Assembly (NCBI GenBank): GCA_025526995.1
Contig: JAHLKG010000001.1
Location: 1,364,001 to 1,428,000, forward strand
Length of the DNA stretch: 64,000 bases
From: Powellomyces hirtus
Lineage: Eukaryota > Chytridiomycota > Chytridiomycetes > Spizellomycetales > Powellomycetaceae
Reading direction: 5' to 3'
Below the pieces are notes generated by a model. That model was not told where the DNA came from, ran no database searches, and worked only from the letters and a program-made list of their open reading frames with translations. The first letter of the stretch is position 1, and every line of letters begins with the position of its first letter. Below, piece by piece: positions 22,916 to 33,314 of this stretch. The position numbers and the translations under genes are program-made.

Positions 22916-25900
22916 ATGCCGTCGTCGCTCGCCAGCGGCTATTTCCCCGTGCAACAACCGCCTTCCTCGTCCGTCGCTGCGCCGTTCCTGCTCAAACCGC
23001 ACGCCAACGGAACGAGGACCCTCCTGACCCACCTCCACTTCTGTGTAGAACTCTACCCGGACGACGCCAAGGATAAAGTCTTTTTGGCCATTGTGAAGGC
23101 ACTGCTGAGAGGAGGGAATAAACCGTGCACGCCAAAGGAACTGAGTAATCTGATCTTGAAGCATAAGTTGACAACTTTGGGGTGAGATCTTTGGAATCTA
23201 AGCATGTTGTTATCGAGGGATTGTCTTAGTCTTTCCAACACAATATGTTATCCTTTTTATCAGGGGAGCGACACCATACGCCACCGTCTCATCGCGCATC
23301 TCACAGCACTTCAAACGAGCCACAGATCTCAACCGATCGCCTCTCCTCGGCCGCCGATCGCTCGATCAACGAAATTCTCGACGCCTTGTATACTACGTGG
23401 ACCAAGTCGGTGTGCCCGTCAATCCAGGCAGCGACGGTGATCGAGCGCACTCTGAATCCGACGATTCGGGCAACGAAGCTGGCGGGGAACACATGAGCAG
23501 CGGTTATTCGTCACATATGGCTACAACATCATCGCCTACCACGACGGAAGCAAAGGAAAACGAACGGGAATCGTCACATTCGGCAGAGGACGATAGCAGT
23601 CCGGGCGGAACGAATCCGACCACGCCGCTGAGAGTCTCGACGAGAGTGAAGCGACGGAGGAGCCCGTATTCTCCGCCGGCGGATGAGCCGCAGGTGTTGG
23701 TAAAGCGCTCCAGAAGCTCGAGTTTCAGTAACAGTGCGATATTGATGCCCCTTAGAAGAGGGATTGAAAAAAATGCATCCGCCAGTGCCAATATCGCAGA
23801 GGCAACACGTGCTGAGAATGAACCATCATCGGCATCAGATTCAGCAGGAGTAGAGCAGAACGGCAACACTGCGACGGATATATCTGCAGAACACACTGCA
23901 GCGCCGTCTGGCGAACGAGATTTCCATGAAGACATGATGAAAGTCGACACTATACCGAAGCAACCACACACAGCACAGCATGGCACTCACACATCCTCAC
24001 ATTCACGACCGCACCCACATCAGCAATCATCGTCACATCATCTTCAGCATTCATCATTACATCAGCAACAACAGCATCCGCACGACCCACAACCCAGCTC
24101 GGACTTAATGTCGACCTTGCGTCGCCGTACGACCAGTGACGACTTTGTCCTGCAGCCAATAACCGCATCACCCGGGATACGACCCATTCCAACACTCCCA
24201 TCGCAGCTCTCTTCCTTGTCACAGCCGGATCTGGACTTTGACGCGTCAAAAGAATTCCTCCCACCTCCGTTCCTCGACACAGAAGCGGAGCACGCGTCAG
24301 ATGCTGGCGTGTCGCATTCGTATCCAATGACATCGGGCCTTCAGACGTTTGACGGCGGTGGTCTGGGCGTTTACCACGAGTTTCATCATCCAGAAAACGT
24401 CAGTGTCAGCGAGTTGGACTTTCTGCTGGGAGATGGAGGCGATGAAGGGTGGGGTCTTGCGAACACGCAAGTACCTGTCGTACCAGTCTTCAAACGCGCC
24501 GTCACCGCCACAGTAGATGATTCTGCGGAGCGGGAATTGAAACGTCGGAAAACGACGAGCGAACCGGATGAAACCCGACAAGGATCTACTGATTCGAACA
24601 CTGTGTCTTTGTCATCCGAATCTACGCAGTCTCCTCCAGCGGGCGTCAACGCCCCTTCGGCGCTGCCGCTGTCTACGTCAACGGAACCGGTATCGAGCTT
24701 GCCTCTAACACCACCGGGCGACGATGCGCGCCCTGTGACATCCACGTTGATGGATGTAACGCCGCCCGCCGCCTCCACCATGCCGACGACAATGTCAGGT
24801 ACAACCACACCAGCGCCTCCTGTCCTGCTACCAGCGTCGCTCGAACCGGCACCACTCTCAATGTCGTCGTATCGATGCAACGGCGGCACGCTGGAGGTAT
24901 ACGAAAAAGTGGCGCACGACTCCATGTCGGTCCGCACCAGCAAAAAGATCAAATCTGCGCCCCGGCTCGATATGATCATGCGCATCCTTCACGTGGACCT
25001 TGCCGGCCGCGTCGTGCCCACCAGCCACACGGATTCCGACGACGTAAAAGTCGGGGTCTTCATGCAGGGCTATGTCCGCGCCAAGGAACTGTTCGAGTCT
25101 GGCAGCAAGACCGCGATGGCGGTCGACGAGCCGCGAGACGACGAAGTTGTCGTCAAAACCGAGGAGACGGTTGAGCCGGCGGATGAACTGGTGTGGAATG
25201 CGTATGTGGAAGAACTGAGACGGCGCGCCATAGGACCGAGACATGCGAATGAGAGCTCGGCGTTGAAGATTTGTGGACGAGGCGGCCAGGATGGCGGACA
25301 TGTGCTGGTCGAGTTGAAGGGAAGTGATGTGGAGGGAGAGAATGGTGTTCCGGTGGAGTGTGGAGGTGTTTGGTGAGTGTTGGGGAATGCACTGCCTACC
25401 CATAATGTGGCATGGCAGTTGACTGATTGGCCTTCCGAACTTGTGTTTCCAGGATTCCGACGGTTGAAGCTCGACGTCTTGCGACAACATTGGGAATCAG
25501 CGATCGCCTCGCTGAACTCTTCTTAACCGGCCCCGATTCCACATCCGACATCAAACCTCTTCCCTCGACTCTAACTCTCACGTCGCCAACCTACTCATCT
25601 TTTCTCGCCACTCCCATCCGCCCCTCCACACTCAGCCTGCCCTCCCCAGCATCCACCCCCGTGCTCAAAATCGGCAGCGACAAGAAACCCACCAAGGACA
25701 CGGGACTGGTCTCGGCCGCGGTCCTGGACGAGGAAGTCAAGCACGACGATTTCTTGGTGTTTGAACCGCAGGGCGCCGGATGGAGCCAGGAGGCGGATGG
25801 GACGGCAAGTGGGGACGATGGCGCCGCGCCTTCATCCTCGTCCTCGGCCCCCACGAGTCCGGTCACGGACACGGCCTCGGCGCAGCTCCCGCCCCCGGTC

Positions 25901-28900
25901 TCCATTGATCCGAGCACGCTCCATCTCGTCCCGCCCGTTCAGCCGATCGCGGGCGGAGGACCGATGTATATGACGAATATTGATGGGATTCTGTGTTATA
26001 TCATGTGGCTGGTTAAATCTGCCGATGGCACGTTTGTGGGGACACCGGCAAAGGAAGTTGGAAATCCTTTTGAGGCTGCGAAGGATGCTGGAGTAGCTGC
26101 TCCCGCAGCAGTCGGTGCTGTATCCACGTCCACTGCTGCAACACCCACCATTACCCCCACGGCCGCCACCACCACCAACACCGCACCGACAGAATCGCAG
26201 CACACGGTACCAGCGACCACCACCGTCACTCCCGCCCCCGTCGCTACCGCAATCACAACCCCAGCCACCCCATCCTCACCCCCCGTCCCGCTTCTCCGGC
26301 GGGTCGACAACAACATGGTCAACGCCACGCTCCTCCTGCACGCCGGCGGCCTGGTCACGGACAAGGAACGCAGCATTGTCCTCTCGCTGGAACGCGGGCG
26401 CGCGCGCTGCCGCAAAAAGGGGTCTGGGCTGTACGGAACGTGGATCCCCCTCACACGCGCGCGCCATCTGGCCCGCACCTTTTGTCTGCAGGGCAAATTG
26501 GGCGGGTTTTTGGGCGATGCGGTTAGTAAAACGGCGTTTGGGATTGGAGATGGAGTCGCGAGTGGCGGGGGTGTGCCGACGTCGTCGGCGGTCGGGAAGA
26601 GTATTGGGCCGGATGGGAGTGTCGTTTATAAAGAGGGTGCGGGGGCCACAGCAGGATCGGGATCGGCTTTGGGTTCCCCCGCAACACCGCTGTTTGCGCA
26701 ACCGTCGGCGACGGTGGAAGCCCTGGCGGCTAATAAGGCGGCTCTCCTGGGCCTCACGTCGCTGCCGCCGAATGTTGCCTCGGGACTCGCGACCATGGGC
26801 AGCACCACCACGCCCAATACCAACAACAGCAGCGCGAATGATCAAACCACCGTCCGGGGACTGTTGGCCAGTGCAGCCCGCGGGCGGGCCGGTGCGCGCG
26901 GGGTAACTGGTGCTGGTGCCCGCTCGTCGATCCGAAGCCACTCGGCACTCGCGAATGCACCCATCTCGGGGCGGAGTTTTATGGGTGGACGCGTGGGGTC
27001 CGGGTTGTATGGGACGTCAACAACAACCGCGGCACCCATGTCTGTCACTGGAACGACGGCCACTACCCACACGGGAGCGACGCCAACCTCGGCAGCTGCG
27101 ACGTCGTCGGCGATGGCGGCGACGCAGGCGGCGATTGCGGCGTTGACGAAATTGGGCGGCAGTGGGCCATTGACGGCTGCGACGCTGGCGTCGGCCCTGG
27201 CGGCGCTGAATCAGGTGAATGCGCAAGTGGGAAATAAGGGAAATGGAGGTGCGGGATCATCGTCATCGTCATCGTCATCGTCATCAGCGACGACGACCAC
27301 AACAACAACAACGGGCGCGGCGTCGATACCGAGTCCGGCGTCGATTTTGCAGGCGTTTGCGAGTGTGTTCAAGAATGGGTTTGGAGCGAATTGGAAGCCG
27401 GTGACGACAGCGACAACGACGACTAGCACGACAACGCCAACGACAAACACGGTGCCAGGGAGTAGTAGCGGGACCACGCTTTACAATCCCAGCACCACGT
27501 CGGGTGCCCTGAATTTGGGGAGTGTAGGCCAGCACGTCCGATTAGATACCAAACCAAATGTGGCGGCACTCGCGTCGTTATCGTCGTCGTCGTCCTCGAC
27601 GTCCTCCTCTGCGGCGGCGGGAATACCAACATTGACCACGAGTGCGTCAGCTGCACTACCGACCTCGATGCCGACGACGAGTATCGCGACGCAGGGCGTG
27701 GTGGCGCGCGCCCTGGCAGCTGCCGCCGCGACGCAGCAGGCGCGAGCCGGGAACGGGCTGACTAAATCGGGGGGACCGGTGTCGATCCAGACCCATGCGC
27801 TGGCGGGCCTCCAGCAGTCGTCGAATTTAGCAGGGTCGACAAACTTGGCGGCGGGGTTTGGGATGATGGGGATGACGTATAACCACCATAACCATAACCC
27901 CAACCCGGTCACGACAGCGGTGTTGGGGAATTCGGCGGGCGTGAGCAACAACAGCAGCAGCAGCAGCAAATTGAGTAATATGGGTGGGAATGGTCCGGCA
28001 GCGACTCCTGCGGGACAGCATACGGCTATGACGACGTTGTTGGCCGCGTCGGCTTTGAGTGGTGCGAATGCGAATGCGAATGCGAATGCAGTACAGGGCG
28101 CTGCGAAGGGGGTGCAGAGTGGATCTATGGGAGCTGTGGGGGATAACAAGAACAGCAATAGCAGCAACAGTGTCATGAACATGAACTCTAGCAGCAACCA
28201 TGGTGGTGGCAGTGGTATTCTCGTTGCCGCAACCGGACCCAACGCGTCACCATCAACGCCGACTGCCGTTACATCAGCCAACAGTATCCACCTTCCGTCT
28301 TCTGTGGCGTCCTCGGTCCTCCCGAATCTCCGTAGTGGGCATACCAGCCATGCGGGGAATACCGTCACCACCCATAGCCTCAACGCCAGCACCAGCACGA
28401 CCAACAATAGCGCATCTCTCCCGCCGCTCCTCCCGCCGACGGTGCCGCCGCTGATCGCGATTGACGATATTGATGGAGGCGACGCGATGGACGGGGTGCC
28501 GATTCCGATTGCGAGCCCGAGAGCGCTGGCGGCGGCTGCGGCTGCTGCGGGCGTCGGGGTTGTGGTGCCGCTGGGGATGCCGGTGGTGGTGGTGGATGTG
28601 GGTGGAGAGGAAGAGGAAGAGGATTTGGACCATATTGAAGCCGTGTGTGAGGATTCGGAGGATGGGGATTCGGAGGAGGAGGAGGAGGAGGTACACGATG
28701 AGGATGTGGAGGAGGAGGAGGAAGAAGAAGATGGGTTTGATGAAGATGAAAGTGGGGTGGAAGAGGAAGAACTGGAAGAGGCGGCTACTGAAGACGACAA
28801 CTCTGACGATTCGGACGAGTTTGACCAGGATGAAGCGACGACGTCACTGCACCATCATCATCATCATCAACAGCAGCAGCAGCAGCAGCATATGGGTGGG

Positions 28901-29572
28901 GGCAAAGTCCGCCCTGTTGTTCCACCAGCGCTGCCACCAGCACCGCTGCTTCGGGTAGCCAGCCAACGGCCATTGCCGGCAAAAGGTGGGGGCCAGGCGA
29001 AAGCGAAAGCCGCGACGACGACGGTCAAGCAGCAGCAGCAGCAGCAGCAGCGGGCGATTGCGGCGGCGGGGAAGAAGACGAAGAAGAAGAAGGGGGTGGC
29101 AGTGGATGGAGGGGGAGGAGCAGCAGCTACGACAGCAAGCCGAATGGGAATGGGGACGAAAGGGGTAAAGGCGAAAGGAGGAAAAAAGACACGCACGATT
29201 ACGACCACGACCACGACCTCTGGCTCTACCTCTACCTCGGCGGCGGGCGTCTCTGCGAGTGGGACGGCGGAACCAAGCGCAATGGCCAGTCCTGGTGCAA
29301 CGGCGACCAAGAAGAAGGGTGCACCGGGAAGCACCAAGAAGTCGGGAGCGGCGGCGGCGACAGCAGCAGGGGCAGGAGCGAATGGGAAGGGTCCGGGAAA
29401 AGGCAAGGGCAAGGGCAAGGGCAAGGGCCAGGGCCAGGGCCGAGGGGGCGGCGACGCTAGTGCTAGTGCTAGTGCGGGGGGAGAGAAGGTGGTTGGTCCG
29501 ACGAAGGAAGAGGAGGAAAGCGATTTTGAAATTGATGTGTGTGATGGCGATGGGGTTGATGATTTTAGATGA
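22916..29572 (+). CDS. Transcription factor with GDS1-type winged helix and two KilA-N/APSES domains
   Basis: Three exons (22916-23181, 23264-25372, 25453-29572) join in phase to 2164 residues. Residues ~24-135 match the GDS1-type winged helix (ELYPDDAKDKVFLAIVKALL, TPKELSNLILKHKL, TPYATVSSRISQHFKRATD). A long Ser/Thr/Pro/His-rich stretch follows. A first KilA-N/APSES-like domain occupies ~620-815 and ends GGVWIPTVEARRLATTLGI; intron 2 falls inside its Trp codon. A second lies at ~960-1150 (NIDGILCYIMWLVKSADGTF, LLRRVDNNMVNATLLLHAGG, GLYGTWIPLTRARHLARTF) and is interrupted by about 80 low-complexity Thr/Ala/Pro residues. The last 1000 residues are low complexity: poly-Ser, an Asp/Glu tract (~1840-1925), poly-His and poly-Gln, then Lys/Gly-rich repeats. 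APSES proteins are DNA-binding regulators of fungal development and cell cycle. Role is inferred from domains; no target is known. Confidence 0.85.
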
Positions 29573-29877
29573 GCCAAGTGGCATGGGTTAGTGATGCTGG
29601 CATTTATATTACATATATATATATATATATTATATTCTACAAATTGGACAAAGGGAAGGATCCTCCAATTAAACCACATGCTCCACTGCTGGTGTTAAAA
29701 CCCGCCAAATGAGTGTTTGATGGTGGACTGTTGCTCTGTATATATACAGTATGTCGAGCAAATAATAGTATCGCTTTTCATTGATGAGATGTGGGTTGTC
29801 AAAGAGTGTTCTGATATAGTCAATAGTCAATGGAGGGAGTTATCCATCGCAGTCACTCAGGAGGCCCCTCTCCATAG

Positions 29878-29942
29878 GATAGATGTGGGATGTGATAGAT
29901 GTGGGATGTAATAGATGTGGGATGTAATAGATGTGGGATAGA
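29878..29942. repeat. 16-bp minisatellite, about four copies
   Basis: The unit AGATGTGGGATGTAAT repeats about four times with small changes (GTGAT, GGATAG), then grades into GGGATGGGATGGGAT-type sequence to about 29975. Confidence 0.9.
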
Positions 29943-29981
29943 GTAGATATGGGATGGGATGGGATTGGATGGATATGGGAT

Positions 29982-29995
29982 CTGACACGTGTCAG
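29982..29995. promoter_or_regulatory. 14-bp perfect palindrome containing a CACGTG E-box
   Basis: CTGACACGTGTCAG is a perfect palindrome with a CACGTG core, the kind of site bound by basic helix-loop-helix dimers. It lies about 560 bp before the next start codon and directly after the minisatellite. Regulatory use is a guess. Confidence 0.35.
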
Positions 29996-30553
29996 TCAGC
30001 GTTGCAGCGCCAACTCACTCGACTAAATAAATTCCATTCACTTAAGTCTCTCAAGCGCCTTTTGTCTTGTTGAGGGAGTTTATTTTCACATTCACGCCAT
30101 TCATCTTCTTCATTCATCTTTATTCATTCATCCAAACAATAATAACAAGAGTGAGTGAGTCAAAGTCTCCCCTTCCCGTGGCCCTCGGCGCGCCTGCCTC
30201 CTTTGCGCTTCCTTTCTCGTTCGTTCGTTCCCACGCCCACTCCCCTCTCTCTCTCTCTTTCTCTCTCTGTCGGACTAGAGAACAATACTCGCTCGCTATT
30301 CCCACCTACTGATCGATCCTGCATCTTCACGCTTGGCTCCTCGCCCGACTCGTGCCAGACGCATAACCCCATCCGGGCCTGAGACCCAAAACTCACTCTG
30401 TCTCGCTAATAAATAGCCTCCCCCCCTCTCCGCCCTCCCTCTTCTCTTTCCCTCCATCTCATAATCCAAGCTCAATTGTAGCCCCCCAAAACCTACTCTT
30501 GAAGACCTCCCCCGCTTCCCCTCCTCCCCTACTTCCCTAACCCACTCTCACCG

Positions 30554-30882
30554 ATGGCAAACAAGAACGCCAAACGGGCGCAGGCTATCGCCACCCGCAA
30601 GGCCCAGCTGCAGAAACAGCAGGCCGCCAAGGCTGCCGCTGCAACTGCAACCACCACCGCTCCCACCACCGTCATCGACGCCGTCCCCGCCTCGCCTCTC
30701 GGCAAAAGGGCGGCCAAGAGGCTCCGCCGCCACGCCAGGGCCCAAGAGGAACGTGGCGCCGCCCACCGTCAGGCCTTGGACCACGCGGCCACCATTCCCC
30801 TCCCCGCTGACCAGGAGGCTGCGGCGGCCGACGCGTGTTCCGACGGTGATGAGAGCGCTCACACCGACGACACCACCGACAC

Positions 30883-30913
<31 letters not shown>

Positions 30914-32083
30914 ACAAGCCCCTCCGCCCGGCTCGCCGAGGACGGGTGGACCACCGTCGTTCACCGTCAACATCATCAACTTTACGACAACAACAACACT
31001 GCTTCTACTACTCTCAAACAGCAAACGTCCGCAACGGTTAAAGAAACTACCAACTCGGAAATCATCATCAAAGATACCTCTACTGTCCTCCCGCCAGTGC
31101 CAGCGCTTGCTTCCAACGGCACTGGTTTGCCGCCTGCTCGAGCTGACTCGGTGGTGACATTAGCCTCTGATCGCCCCCACGTCCCAGAGGCCATCGCCAC
31201 CACCACCACCACATCATCGAGCACTACCAGCAACGCCACCACCGCGGCCGCGCCGTCCACGATCGTTCCCGCTCCAGTCTGCACAGTGGCTCCCCCGATT
31301 GATACCAAGCAGTGTCCCCACGATCAACCTGCTTCACCTACGCGTCTGGCGACCCAGAGTCTCTCCTTTGCAACGATCGCCAAGGGCCTTCCCGCCAGCC
31401 CTCCCGCCAGTCCTCCCGCCAGTCCTCCCGCCGTCAAAGAACAAGGTCGTGATCAACACTCTGCTCTTCTCAAAGACGAACCGGTGTCGTCCCAGCAGCA
31501 ATCCCACGACCAACCTCCTTCACCCACACGTCTCGCTACCAAAGGCGTGTCCTTTGCAGCAATCACCAAGGGCCTTCCCGCCAACCCCGCAGCGGAAGAA
31601 CAAGGTCGTGATCAACATCCTCTCTCCCTTGAAGACGCGTCAGTGTCGTCCCTACCGAGCAGCGCGCCTCTCTCGGTCACCCGCGATCTCAAGACAGAAG
31701 AAGCCGACCAACAAAATCTTGAGTCGTCCCGCACCGACTCGGCCAACTGCTTGGACCAAGCCGCCGAGCTGGCTCACCGCCGAGCCTTGGAACTTGCCGC
31801 GAGCTTGGAGCGGGATCCTCCCGATGTCGAGAGACCCAACTCGCTGCTCGCCACAATCTACTCGACCGCCACGGCCCACCCGTACCTCTCGGCATCGGCA
31901 ACGGCCTGCGTCGCCGCCTCCTGGCTGCCCCTCATCCTCCTCACCTCGCCTCTAACCGTACCGGCGTCCATCTCGGCAACGCTGGCCTACAAATACGTCT
32001 GCCCCGAAGTCGTCAAACGACCACTGCGCAAGGCGGCCACGTCGGTATCCCACCAATACCACCTGTGCAAAACCTCTTGCTAG
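30554..32083 (+). CDS. Uncharacterised Ala/Ser/Thr-rich protein with internal duplication and hydrophobic C terminus
   Basis: A single 509-codon exon I do not recognise. The N terminus is basic and Ala/Gln-rich (NAKRAQAIATRKAQLQKQQ), followed by Arg-rich RAAKRLRRHARAQEE and a DGWTTVVHR motif near residue 135. Residues ~255-365 contain two copies of a segment: HDQPASPTRLATQSLSFATI then KGLPASPP, EQGRDQH; and HDQPPSPTRLATKGVSFAAI then KGLPANP, EQGRDQH. The first copy is extended by three SPPA units. Residues ~435-490 are hydrophobic (HPYLSASATACVAASWLPLI, LLTSPLTVPASISATLAY) and could form one or two membrane segments, followed by a short basic tail ending KTSC. The long frame, CT-rich leader and codon bias support a real gene. 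A tail-anchored membrane protein is possible; no function is offered. Confidence 0.7.
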
Positions 32084-32500
32084 ATTCGAGATACCCCCCC
32101 CCCCTCCCCTTACAATCACGTCATCTTGTACACACGCACACACACACACTTTTTGTTTCTTTTCACATGAGCAACCCGCCCCCGCATTTGATGTTGCCTC
32201 GCCCCCACACTCCTCTTCTTCTTGTGTTCTTCTTTTTCTGTCTTGTGTTCTTTTCAATCTTTAATATTGAGTGTGTGTGTGTGTGTGTGTGCGTCTTTTT
32301 CCTTTCTTTTGCTCTTTGCTCTTTTTCATCTTTTTTTTCTTTTCTTTCTGTCCTTTTGTGGTTCTGTCTTTTGCATGTTTTAGTTGCTCGATAATGAATA
32401 AATATATTACTACTACGTTTTGAACAAGAAAGAAAAAAAAACAGTACCCACACCTCACACCCACATCACAGTCAGAAATCTTGTCCCCCCGCCCCAAACA

Positions 32501-32502
<2 letters not shown>

Positions 32503-32535
<33 letters not shown>
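32503..32535. repeat. Homopolymer run of 33 A
   Basis: An uninterrupted A tract in the 3' flank of the preceding gene, preceded by AATAAA-like sequence (CAATAAAA). Either a simple mononucleotide repeat or a trace of a poly(A)-bearing retrocopy; no target duplication is evident. Confidence 0.85.
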
Positions 32536-32537
<2 letters not shown>

Positions 32538-33028
32538 AAGAGAACCACGCACATCATCCCCCACTACGGGGGGTGATACTTACAGCCCTACGAATCTCTC
32601 CAGTTATCCGCAGGCCATTCAATGTCATTTACCGAGTTTGCATGAATGAGAGATTAGATTTGCAGGAGAGTTCCTAGCGGACCCCATTCCCACCGTCTGT
32701 TGCCTTTGCCTTTACCGACCGACACCACGCGCGACATGCGGGTTCACATACCCGACACACGAATACCCCATTCCTATTCCGCACGCGAGTTTGGATGCAG
32801 TGTGCAGTGTGCAGTGGCGCCGGATCGCGAGATGTCGGGCATGCCCGGGGTCGACTTTTTTTCTCACTCCGCTGTGCATCACGGGGGTGATACGGTACAG
32901 TACGGTACAGTACAGTAGAGTATTGCTACTCTCCGTGGTCATGGGTGTGTTGTGTTATTTGCGTCGACCCTCGCTCGCACCAGCGAGTTGGGACCCTGTA
33001 GGTGTGATGTGGGCAGCGAACGGCCGCT

Positions 33029-33046
33029 GGGGGGGGGGGGGGGGGG
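33029..33046. repeat. Homopolymer run of 18 G
   Basis: An uninterrupted G tract followed by T and six more G; it could form a G-quadruplex. A matching 18-G run exists at 46425-46442 in a kinase intron. Confidence 0.85.
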
Positions 33047-33314
33047 TGGGGGGAGGCACAACAAAACAAAGCAAAGCAAAACAAGACGAACGCACTATAC
33101 CCCACACAACAACGTGGGTCACTGAGATGTGTGTGTGGTGTGTGGATGTGTGCTTTGTAGTTTTTCTCGTCCACATACGCACGACCCCCCCACACGCTTC
33201 CGTCCTTCCGTCCGTGTATCCGGATGTTCCCGACTCGTTTGTAACGTGTGCGTGTGTGGTATTGACACGTTTTTATAATTATATATATATACACCTACAT
33301 TTTATACACTCTAC

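Larger units (their letters stand above)
29573..30553. other. Intergenic region with minisatellite and CT-rich leader
   Basis: After an (AT)n run near 29611-29632 the region holds the minisatellite and palindrome annotated separately. From about 30150 the plus strand becomes pyrimidine-rich with a (CT)n run near 30245-30268 and continues CT-rich to the ATG at 30554, as expected of a fungal promoter and 5' leader. No gene is supported. Confidence 0.5.
32084..33314. other. Intergenic region rich in homopolymer and dinucleotide runs
   Basis: No gene is supported between the uncharacterised gene (+) and the PH-domain gene (-), which converge here. The region has a C-run at 32096-32104, (CA)n near 32135, (GT)n near 32270-32291, 33 consecutive A at 32503-32535, 18 consecutive G at 33029-33046, and (AT)n near 33282. 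Such tracts also raise the chance of assembly error in length. Confidence 0.55.

Noticed and set aside
27481..28800. 439-codon minus-strand frame opposite the APSES regulator
   Set aside because: It is the complement of triplet-repeat low-complexity sequence (poly-Ser, poly-Val, poly-Leu); no domain and no independent promoter.
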